This document shows positions 1-5,144 of a stretch of DNA of 5,144 bases, piece by piece. Position numbers and translations under genes: made by a program. The DNA comes from Pseudomonadota bacterium. GTDB lineage: Bacteria > Pseudomonadota > Gammaproteobacteria > Steroidobacterales > Steroidobacteraceae. The stretch is from the NCBI GenBank assembly GCA_021815905.1, contig JAKAZP010000214.1, positions 1-5,144 on the forward strand, in the 5' to 3' direction. How positions within the stretch are numbered: position 1 is the stretch's first letter; the number at the start of each line of letters is the position of its first letter. The notes below the pieces were generated by a model. The model saw only the letters and a program-made list of their open reading frames with translations, searched no databases and was not told where the DNA came from.

Positions 1-543
1 GTGCGGCAGAAGGCGCCGCCGCTCGGCCGGGAGCTCAATGATCGCGAGCGGCTCGCGGTGCTCGATGCGCTCGCGCTCGCGAGCGAGGATCTGGACACGC
101 GCTGCCCGCCGCGGATCGCCGGCTCGGGCAGCACCCGGCTGCTGATCGGCGTGCGCGGCGTCGAGCCGTTGAAACATCTCAAGCCCGACATGTCGCGCCT
201 CACGACGCTCTCGGCGCAGGTCGGAGCCGCGGGCTACTTCGTCTTCACCCTGACACCCGGCAACGACGATCACCTCACCGAGTCACGGCTGTTCTCTCCC
301 GCGCTCGGCATCCCGGAGGATCCGGTGAGCGGCAATGCTCACGGCCTGCTCGGGATCTACCTCGCGCATTACGGGCTCCTGCCGCGGGATCGCGGCCGCG
401 TCGCATTCCGCGGCGCTCAGGGCCAGTGGGTTCACCGCTCGGGCACGGTCGAGATCGAGCTGGAGCCCGTCGACGGCGGCATCGCCGGAGTATGGATGAT
501 CGGTCAGGCGGTGTCCGTCTTCGAGACGGAGATGGTTCTCTAG
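1..543 (+). CDS. PhzF family phenazine biosynthesis-like isomerase/epimerase, C-terminal part (5' truncated by window)
   Basis: This is the C-terminal 180 or so residues of a PhzF/YddE-like protein, a two-lobed diaminopimelate-epimerase-like fold. Family members isomerise small carboxylated substrates in the cytosol by proton transfer without cofactor; the substrate of most members, including this one, is unknown. The visible family signature is E106-D107-P108-V-S110-G111-N-A113 (window numbering), which holds the conserved acidic residue of the active site. It is preceded by the usual 'R-L-F-S/A-P' strand near residues 96-100. The opening residues (x-R-Q-K-A-P) resemble the internal strand of full-length members (about 290-300 residues), so the GTG at base 1 is probably an internal codon and roughly 110 residues, including the N-terminal catalytic Glu region, lie outside the window. 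The TAG stop at 541-543 is one base before the TTG of the Rieske gene, suggesting an operon. Family call is firm; reaction is unknown. Confidence 0.9.
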   Translation: MRQKAPPLGRELNDRERLAVLDALALASEDLDTRCPPRIAGSGSTRLLIGVRGVEPLKHLKPDMSRLTTLSAQVGAAGYFVFTLTPGNDDHLTESRLFSPALGIPEDPVSGNAHGLLGIYLAHYGLLPRDRGRVAFRGAQGQWVHRSGTVEIELEPVDGGIAGVWMIGQAVSVFETEMVL

Positions 544-544
544 A

Positions 545-916
545 TTGGCCGGGTTCACGGCCGTCATGCGCCTCTCGGAGCTGCGGCCGGGCAGGATGCG
601 CGCCGTCATGCTCGGCGGGCGCGAGGTTCTGCTGTGCCGCGCCGGGGACGGCGTGTTCGCGCTCGACAACATCTGCACTCACGCCCACGCGAGGATGTGC
701 GAGGGCCGGCTGCGCTCGACGCGCCTCGTCTGTCCGCTGCACGGCGCCTCCTTCGACGTGCGCGACGGGCGCGTGCTCGCCCCACCGGCCGTATCGGCAT
801 TGCGCACGTACCCCGTACGGATCGTCGACGGCAACATCGAGGTCGCGGTCGAGCGCGATCCCGCGGCTCAGGAGATGCGGACCTCCGCACCCGACGGCCG
901 CGCCGGACCGACGTAA
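545..916 (+). CDS. Stand-alone Rieske [2Fe-2S] ferredoxin-like protein
   Basis: A 123-residue single-domain Rieske protein that would bind one [2Fe-2S] cluster and act as a soluble electron carrier, like the ferredoxin components of ring-hydroxylating dioxygenases or the NirD-type small subunit. Cluster ligands are plain: C44-T-H46, then 16 residues, then C63-P-L-H66-G, followed by the usual S-F-D-V-x-x-G-R segment (69-76). There is no signal peptide or membrane anchor, so a cytosolic location is inferred. The first possible start is TTG at 545; an in-frame ATG lies at 566, at residue 8. A GGAG at 528-531 stands about 13 bases before the TTG, and nothing better precedes the ATG, so the start is uncertain but does not affect the domain. 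Spacing to the phzF-like gene is one base, implying translational coupling. The last 16 codons or so overlap the oppositely oriented ABC gene. Oddities are an extra His48 and Cys52 near the first ligand pair. No oxygenase or reductase partner is visible, so the redox partner is unknown. Confidence 0.9.
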   Translation: MAGFTAVMRLSELRPGRMRAVMLGGREVLLCRAGDGVFALDNICTHAHARMCEGRLRSTRLVCPLHGASFDVRDGRVLAPPAVSALRTYPVRIVDGNIEVAVERDPAAQEMRTSAPDGRAGPT

Positions 917-2388
917 CGGACGCGACCGCCCGCCAATTCCAGCTCGTGCGTGCTGCAATGCGGCCAGTCGCTGCGCCGATGAGCCGTCATGACCACCGCG
1001 GTGCCGGCCGCGACCCAGCGCTCGAGGTGCGAGAGCAGCTCGAGCCGCGTCGGCTGGTCCACTCCCGCGAACGGCTCATCGAGCAGCAGCAGCGCGGGCT
1101 TGCGCACCAGGGCGCGCGCAAACAACACCCGCCGCAATTGCCCGTAGGACAGCTCCCGCAGCGTCCGGCGTCCGAGCGAGCTCAAGCGCATCTGCCTCAT
1201 GGCGCGAGCCGCTGCGGCGCGATCCGCGGCCGATGGCGGCCCGTTCAGGCCGATGCTCGCGTGGCGGCCCGACTGCACGGCCTCCTGCACCGTCATGTCC
1301 TGCGGATGGTCGGCCTGCAGGTGCGGCGCGACCATGCCGACCCGCCGCTTGAACTGCTGCAGCGGCACGCCGGGCTCGATCCCGGCGCGCTCGATCCGGC
1401 CACCGCTCGCGACGCCGTGATCACCGTACAGCGTCCGCAGCAACGTCGTCTTGCCGGCGCCGTTGTGGCCGTGGACGATCCAGCATTCCCCGCGACGGAT
1501 CGCGATCGAGACGTTCCTGAGCGCGAGGTGCTCGTCGAGGTGAACGTCCGCCGCGGAAAGTCGCACCAACACCTCGGCGCCCGGACGGCGGCTCGCTCCG
1601 CGCGCTCCTCGGCCGGCGGCTTCGGCGGCGGCGGGCCCGCGCAGCCAGCGCCCGAGCGGCGCACCGGCCAGGCGGCCGCGATAGACCACCCGCCCCCGCT
1701 CGAGCACGAGGGCGTGCGTTGCGCAGGCGGGCACGTCTTCCGGACGGTGCGTGGCGAGCACCCACGGCAGGCGCGAGCGCCGGGTGCTCTCGAGCCAGCG
1801 CAGCGCGAGGCGATGATGGGTTTCATCGAGTCCGTTCAACAGCTCATCGAGGAGCAGCATGCGCGGCCTCGACGCCAACGCTCGCGCAAGCAGGGTCAGC
1901 CGGCGCTCGCCGTAGGAAAGGGTGAGGAATCGCCGCTCGGCGAGCGGCTCGATGCGAAGCCGCCGCAGCATGGCTGCCACCGCGCGGCGGTCGCTCGCGC
2001 TCACCGCCTCGAGCGGGATGTCGGTGCGATGCACTCCGGTCGCCACCACCTCGGACACCGTGGGGCTCCAGCCATAGCGGGTGTAGCGGTCCTGCCGCTC
2101 GGGCCCGAGATAGCCGATGCTCTCCTGCACCTCGTAGGGGGCGCGCCAGAGCCTGCCCCGCCAGCGATACTGGCGAGTGCCCCCCTTGCCCGGGGTGGGC
2201 CACACGGAGCCCGCAACCAGCTTGAGCAACTGCGTCTTGCCGGCGCCGTTGGCGCCGACGAGCACCCACTTCTCGCCCGGGCGGATCGTCCAGGTCACCG
2301 AGTCGAGCACGAGCCGGCCTTCCCGCTCGAGCCCCACGCTCCTCAGGCGCGCCTCGACGTAGCGAGCGTCTTGGGTGTGCGGTGCCAT
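868..2388 (-). CDS. ModF/PhrA-like protein with two tandem ABC ATPase domains
   Basis: A 506-residue protein of two ATP-binding cassettes in one chain with no membrane segments, close in size and layout to E. coli ModF (about 490 residues). Domain 1 spans about residues 10-240: Walker A G45-ANGAG-K51-T52, signature L157-S-Y-G-E161, Walker B ending D181-E182, D-loop NGLD (185-188), switch His214. Domain 2 spans about 272-495: Walker A G307-HNGAG-K313-T314, signature L413-S-Y-G-Q417, Walker B ending D437-E438, D-loop GVD (442-444), switch His470. Both sites look catalytically complete. An Ala/Arg/Gly-rich linker (about 250-268) joins them. ModF-type proteins are linked to molybdate transport or light-repair phenotypes in E. 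coli, but the biochemical role is unsettled. No permease or binding-protein gene is in view, so a transporter role is not supported. The ATG at 2388 faces the glpD start about 20 bases away; TGA is at 868-870, inside the Rieske gene. No clear ribosome binding site precedes the ATG. Confidence 0.9.
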   Translation of the reverse strand: MAPHTQDARYVEARLRSVGLEREGRLVLDSVTWTIRPGEKWVLVGANGAGKTQLLKLVAGSVWPTPGKGGTRQYRWRGRLWRAPYEVQESIGYLGPERQDRYTRYGWSPTVSEVVATGVHRTDIPLEAVSASDRRAVAAMLRRLRIEPLAERRFLTLSYGERRLTLLARALASRPRMLLLDELLNGLDETHHRLALRWLESTRRSRLPWVLATHRPEDVPACATHALVLERGRVVYRGRLAGAPLGRWLRGPAAAEAAGRGARGASRRPGAEVLVRLSAADVHLDEHLALRNVSIAIRRGECWIVHGHNGAGKTTLLRTLYGDHGVASGGRIERAGIEPGVPLQQFKRRVGMVAPHLQADHPQDMTVQEAVQSGRHASIGLNGPPSAADRAAAARAMRQMRLSSLGRRTLRELSYGQLRRVLFARALVRKPALLLLDEPFAGVDQPTRLELLSHLERWVAAGTAVVMTAHRRSDWPHCSTHELELAGGRVRYVGPARPSGAEVRIS

Positions 2389-2391
2389 GGA

Positions 2392-2406
2392 TGCGATATT
2401 CTCGCA
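2392..2406. promoter_or_regulatory. 15-base inverted repeat between divergent starts; overlaps a -10-like hexamer
   Basis: TGCGA-TATTC-TCGCA is an inverted repeat with 5-base arms and a 5-base centre, placed exactly between the ABC gene's ATG (2388) and the preferred glpD GTG (2409). Within it, TATTCT (2397-2402) resembles a -10 box (4 of 6 positions) six bases before the GTG. No recognisable -35 element sits at 16-18 bases upstream. It could be an operator shared by both genes or a small mRNA hairpin; it does not resemble the E. coli GlpR operator. The arms are short, and in this GC-rich DNA the match could be chance. Confidence 0.25.
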
Positions 2407-2408
2407 CG

Positions 2409-3908
2409 GTGGACAGTTACGATCTGCTCGTCGTCGGCGGCGGCATCAACGGCGTCGGCATCGCACGCGATGCCGCGGGCCGCGGACTCTCGGTGCTGCT
2501 CGTCGAGCAGCACGATCTCGCCGCCCATACTTCCTCGGCCAGCACCAAGCTGATCCACGGCGGCTTGCGTTATCTCGAGCATCTGCACCTCGCGCTCGTG
2601 CGCAAGGCGCTCCTCGAGCGCGAGATTCTCCTCGGCTCCGCCCCTCACATCATGCGGCCGCTGCGCTTCGTGCTGCCGCAGGCCCGGGAGTTGCGGCCGG
2701 CGTGGATGATCGCCGCCGGGCTGTTCCTCTATGATCACCTCGCGCGGCGGCGGCGGCTCGCCGGCTCCGCGACCATCGACCTGCGGCGGCATGTCGCCGG
2801 CACGTGCCTGAAGTCCCGCTACGAGCGCGGCTTCGTCTATTCGGATGGCTGGACGGATGATGCGCGGCTCGTCGTGCTCAATGCCGTGGACGCCCGCGAG
2901 CGCGGCGCCGCGGTGCACACCCGCACCCGATGCGAGCGGCTCGAGCCGGTCGCCGGAGACTGGGTGGCGACGCTCGCGACACCCTCCGGACGGCGGCTCG
3001 TGCGGGCGCGGGCCGCGGTCAATGCCGCCGGTCCCTGGGCCGGACGTTTCAGCGGCGATGTCGCCCCCGTACGCCCCTCGCGCACGATCCGCCTGGTCAA
3101 AGGCAGCCACATCGTGGTGCCCGGCCTGTTCACGCACCGCTTCGCGTACCTGCTGCAGAACGAGGATCGGCGCGTCGTGTTCGCCATTCCGTTCGAGGGC
3201 GCGTTCACGCTCATCGGCACCACGGACGTCGAGTACACCGGCGACCCTGCCGCCCCCTGCATCGATGCGCTCGAGGTGGCATACCTGTGCGCGGCGGCCA
3301 ACCGCTACTTCGCGACCCCCATCGGACCGGAGCACGTGGTCTGGAGCTACAGCGGAGTGCGGCCGCTGGTCGAGGATGACTCGGCCGACCCCTCGAGCGT
3401 GACGCGCGATTACGTGCTCGAGCTCGAGCGACATCCGGCGCCGCTGCTGTCGGTGCTCGGAGGCAAGATCACCACCTACCGCAAGCTGGCGGAGGGCGCC
3501 GTCGATCGACTCGCGGGCGCGCTCGGCCTCGCGTTGCCGCCCTGGACCGCCGCGGGCGTGCTGCCGGGAGGGGATCTGCCTCGCGGCAGCTTCGCGAGCT
3601 TTCTGCGTGCGCTCGCCCGCGCCTGCCCGTGGCTCCCGCACGAGCTGCGTTTCCGCCTGGCCCGCGCGTACGGGACGCGCGTGAGCCGTCTGCTCGATGG
3701 GGCACGCTCCATCGCCGACCTCGGCGAAGAGATCCTGCCGCAGCTCTACGAGCGCGAGATCGAGCATCTGCGCCGCGAGGAGCTCGCGCAGACCGCGGAG
3801 GATATTCTCTGGCGGCGCGGCAAGCTCGGGTTGCGCGTCGGAGCGGAGGGAGCGCGCCGGCTCGACGCCTGGCTGGCGCGACGGGCGCGGGCCGATATCG
3901 CGGTCTGA
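2409..3908 (+). CDS. glpD: Aerobic glycerol-3-phosphate dehydrogenase (quinone-dependent, FAD)
   Basis: GlpD oxidises sn-glycerol 3-phosphate to dihydroxyacetone phosphate with FAD and passes electrons to quinone, as a peripheral protein on the cytoplasmic side of the inner membrane. From GTG 2409 it is 499 residues, against 501 in E. coli. The FAD-binding motif is G10-GGINGVG (10-17), ending the Rossmann strand with E33. The family block T41-S-S-A-S-T-K-L-I-H-G-G-L-R-Y-L-E is intact, as are Y-S-G-V-R318-P-L and G-G-K353-x-T-T-Y-R-K, matching the substrate-binding Arg and Lys of the E. coli enzyme. Residues from about 385 form the C-terminal DAO domain. GTG 2409 is preferred because it aligns position by position with the E. 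coli N-terminus (D5-L through G10); in-frame alternatives are ATG 2391 and GTG 2382, the last overlapping the ABC gene's start codon. None has a good Shine-Dalgarno sequence. No glpK, glpF or glpR is visible. Function is very secure; the start is not. Confidence 0.95.
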   Translation: MDSYDLLVVGGGINGVGIARDAAGRGLSVLLVEQHDLAAHTSSASTKLIHGGLRYLEHLHLALVRKALLEREILLGSAPHIMRPLRFVLPQARELRPAWMIAAGLFLYDHLARRRRLAGSATIDLRRHVAGTCLKSRYERGFVYSDGWTDDARLVVLNAVDARERGAAVHTRTRCERLEPVAGDWVATLATPSGRRLVRARAAVNAAGPWAGRFSGDVAPVRPSRTIRLVKGSHIVVPGLFTHRFAYLLQNEDRRVVFAIPFEGAFTLIGTTDVEYTGDPAAPCIDALEVAYLCAAANRYFATPIGPEHVVWSYSGVRPLVEDDSADPSSVTRDYVLELERHPAPLLSVLGGKITTYRKLAEGAVDRLAGALGLALPPWTAAGVLPGGDLPRGSFASFLRALARACPWLPHELRFRLARAYGTRVSRLLDGARSIADLGEEILPQLYEREIEHLRREELAQTAEDILWRRGKLGLRVGAEGARRLDAWLARRARADIAV

Positions 3909-3922
3909 AGCCCCCTTGGGCT
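3909..3922 (+). other. Small hairpin right after the glpD stop
   Basis: AGCCC-CCTT-GGGCT forms a 5-base-pair stem with a 4-base loop starting one base after the TGA of glpD. No run of T follows, so it is not a standard intrinsic terminator. It may only trim or stabilise the 3' end of the glpD transcript, leaving read-through into the glycosyltransferase gene possible. Confidence 0.3.
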
Positions 3923-3926
3923 GCGG

Positions 3927-3932
3927 CATAAT
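3927..3932 (+). promoter_or_regulatory. Possible -10 hexamer (CATAAT) upstream of the glycosyltransferase gene
   Basis: CATAAT matches the sigma-70 -10 consensus at five of six positions and ends eight bases before ATG 3941; A/T-rich hexamers are rare in this DNA. The best -35 candidate at suitable spacing (CTGAAG, 3905-3910) is poor and lies across the glpD stop. If used, transcription would begin at or next to the ATG, giving a message with little or no leader. The TAA inside it is also the in-frame stop that fixes the start of the downstream gene. Confidence 0.25.
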
Positions 3933-3940
3933 CGGTCCCC

Positions 3941-5144
3941 ATGCGCCTACGATCATCTCGGCTCGGCGCGCGCCGCTGGACGGTGTGGGTGCTGCTCGCC
4001 CTCGCCCCGCTCTGGCTCATCGGCACGCTCGATCGCGGCTACTGGACGCCCGATGAGCCGCGGGTGGCCGACATCGCCTGGCGCATGAGTCAACAGCGTC
4101 ACTGGGCGCTGCCGCAGCTCGCGGGCACTCCCTTTCTCGAGAAGCCGCCGCTCACGTACTGGATGGCGGCCGGGTCGCTGCGGCTCTTCGGCCGCTCGGC
4201 GGCGGCGGCGCGCGTTCCCAATCTGCTCTATGCCACGATCACGGCGCTCGCGATCGGGACGCTCGGTTTCGTGATGGACGGAGCGCTGGCCGCGCTGGTC
4301 GCCGCGCTGGTGGCCGGGACGGCGCTCACGGCGTTCCGCGTCGAGATGTGGCTCGCCACCGATGCCTGCCTGCTCGCGGGGTGCGCGGTCTCGCTGCTCG
4401 GAGCCTGGCTCGGCTACTGCGCACCGCGCGGCCGACGCAAGCTACTCGGCTACACGCTCATGCACGCCGGCGCGGCGATCGGCTTCATGACGAAGAGCGC
4501 TCCGGGCTGGCTGGTCCCGATGCTCGCGCTGCTCACCCTGATCGCCTGGGAGCGGCGCTGGTCCGAGCTTCGCCGCTGGGAGCTGTACGCGGGTTTCATC
4601 CTGCAGGCGCTCGTCATCGGGCCCTGGCTGTACTCGGTCCTCGAGACGGCCCACGGCGCCCACGCTCTGCTCGTCATGTTCTGGTACAACCTCGCCGGCC
4701 GCTTCATGCACATCGCGGCGCCTCGCGCCTATGACTATGCCGCCGGGCATCGCAACTCCCCGCTCAAGTACTTTCTCGAGCTGCCGGTCTATCTGCTGCC
4801 CTGGACCGCGCTCGCGGGCGCGGCGCTGTGGCGGGCGCGCGACCGGGCGCGCCTCGCCGGTCCCACCGGCTCCCGCTGGCGGTTCGCGCTCGCCGCCTCC
4901 CTGCCGTTTCTCATCCTGCTTTCCCTCGCGGCGACGGCGCGGGACATCTACGCGGCGCCCGCACTGCTCGGCTTCAGCGTGCTGATCGGACTGTGGGCGA
5001 GCGATGCGCAGCGGCTGCCCTCGGCGGCCGATCGCGGCGCGCTGCGCTGGACGCGCCGGCTCGTGGCGCTCATCGCCGCGCTCTTCGCGCTCGCGCTCGC
5101 GGTGCTCGCCGTGGGAGCGGCGAGTTCCGGGCGGGGGGCGCCAG
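3941..5144 (+). CDS. ArnT/PMT-type membrane glycosyltransferase, N-terminal part (3' truncated by window)
   Basis: An open frame of 401 codons runs off the right edge without a stop; relatives are usually about 450-560 residues. It resembles the ArnT / dolichyl-phosphate-mannose-protein mannosyltransferase superfamily (GT-C fold), inner-membrane enzymes that transfer a sugar from a polyprenyl-phosphate donor to lipid A, protein or another glycan on the periplasmic side. Evidence: a first membrane helix at about 14-30, then the catalytic-loop motif P37-D38-E39-P-R-V-A with its acidic pair, then F65-L-E67-K68-P69-P70-L-x-Y-W before L-F-G (82-84). Further helices lie near 93-110, 114-131, 142-159, 190-203, 217-234, 278-296, 316-331, 338-352 and 374-392. 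F-M-T-K185 and the P-W (287-288) and S328-x5-R334-x2-Y337-x2-P340 pattern match conserved positions of these enzymes. ATG 3941 is the natural start, since an in-frame TAA sits at 3929-3931. No Shine-Dalgarno sequence is visible. It starts 32 bases after glpD and could be read through from it. Acceptor and sugar are unknown. Confidence 0.87.
   Translation, partial: MRLRSSRLGARRWTVWVLLALAPLWLIGTLDRGYWTPDEPRVADIAWRMSQQRHWALPQLAGTPFLEKPPLTYWMAAGSLRLFGRSAAAARVPNLLYATITALAIGTLGFVMDGALAALVAALVAGTALTAFRVEMWLATDACLLAGCAVSLLGAWLGYCAPRGRRKLLGYTLMHAGAAIGFMTKSAPGWLVPMLALLTLIAWERRWSELRRWELYAGFILQALVIGPWLYSVLETAHGAHALLVMFWYNLAGRFMHIAAPRAYDYAAGHRNSPLKYFLELPVYLLPWTALAGAALWRARDRARLAGPTGSRWRFALAASLPFLILLSLAATARDIYAAPALLGFSVLIGLWASDAQRLPSAADRGALRWTRRLVALIAALFALALAVLAVGAASSGRGAP

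Noticed and set aside
1..3. GTG at base 1 as a true start codon for the phzF-like gene
   Set aside because: The protein begins in the middle of the family fold, at the strand that normally follows about 110 residues of N-terminal lobe, so the gene is cut by the window edge rather than starting here.
75..84. A 10-base palindrome GCTCGCGAGC in the phzF-like gene
   Set aside because: Short and explained by Ala/Leu/Ser codon use in this GC-rich DNA.
841..927. Complementary 7-mers GGTCGCG (841-847) and CGCGACC (921-927) flanking the convergent overlap, as a bidirectional terminator
   Set aside because: The arms are about 73 bases apart with no T-run, too long and weak for an intrinsic terminator; likely chance in GC-rich sequence.
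426..992. A plus-strand frame of 188 codons overlapping the phzF-like and Rieske genes
   Set aside because: It overlaps two well-supported genes in another frame, is Arg/Ser/Cys-rich and matches nothing I recognise.
634..2553. A plus-strand open frame of 639 codons antisense to the ABC ATPase gene
   Set aside because: Its translation is Arg/Pro/Ala/His-rich low-complexity sequence without domains; it mirrors a gene with complete tandem ABC motifs. Long antisense frames are expected when third positions are almost all G or C.
3416..3429. A perfect 14-base palindrome, GCTCGAGCTCGAGC, inside glpD
   Set aside because: It encodes ordinary Leu-Glu-Leu-Glu codons with GC-rich third positions, and CTCGAG-type repeats occur throughout the window; no sign of a site with a function.
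2343..3956. A minus-strand open frame of 537 codons antisense to glpD
   Set aside because: No recognisable domain, compositionally biased, and fully covered by glpD with all its family motifs intact.

Overview
The window is densely coding, very GC-rich DNA with a strong G/C preference at third codon positions. It reads like a chromosomal segment of a high-GC proteobacterium. A gamma- or betaproteobacterium is my guess, because the window pairs a GlpD that aligns residue for residue with the E. coli enzyme at its N-terminus with a ModF/PhrA-type tandem ABC protein. Taxonomy cannot be fixed from sequence reading alone. I see no RNA genes, mobile elements, CRISPR arrays, attachment sites or origins. 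No stretch longer than about 35 bases lacks a gene, so there is no gene-free region to describe.

Layout from left to right: (1) the C-terminal part of a PhzF-family isomerase/epimerase-like protein, cut by the left edge (1-543, +). (2) A small stand-alone Rieske [2Fe-2S] ferredoxin-like protein (545-916, +), one base after the phzF-like stop and so probably co-transcribed and translationally coupled. (3) A soluble-looking protein with two ABC ATPase domains of the ModF/PhrA type on the opposite strand (2388 down to 868), whose 3' end overlaps the Rieske gene tail to tail. (4) Divergent from it, with start codons only about 20 bases apart, aerobic glycerol-3-phosphate dehydrogenase glpD (about 2409-3908, +). 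(5) After a 32-base gap holding a small hairpin and a -10-like hexamer, a multi-span ArnT/PMT-type glycosyltransferase (3941 to beyond the right edge, +).

These are mostly ordinary single-gene functions rather than one pathway. GlpD feeds glycerol 3-phosphate electrons into the quinone pool and makes dihydroxyacetone phosphate. The ArnT-like protein would transfer a sugar from a polyprenyl-phosphate donor at the periplasmic face of the inner membrane. The PhzF-like/Rieske pair may act together, but its substrate is unknown. The ABC protein has no transporter partner in view.

I do not find a convincing new biological system here. The points most worth checking are the very compact divergent start region at about 2386-2411, with a 15-base inverted repeat, the possible leaderless starts of glpD and the glycosyltransferase, and the phzF-Rieske coupling.
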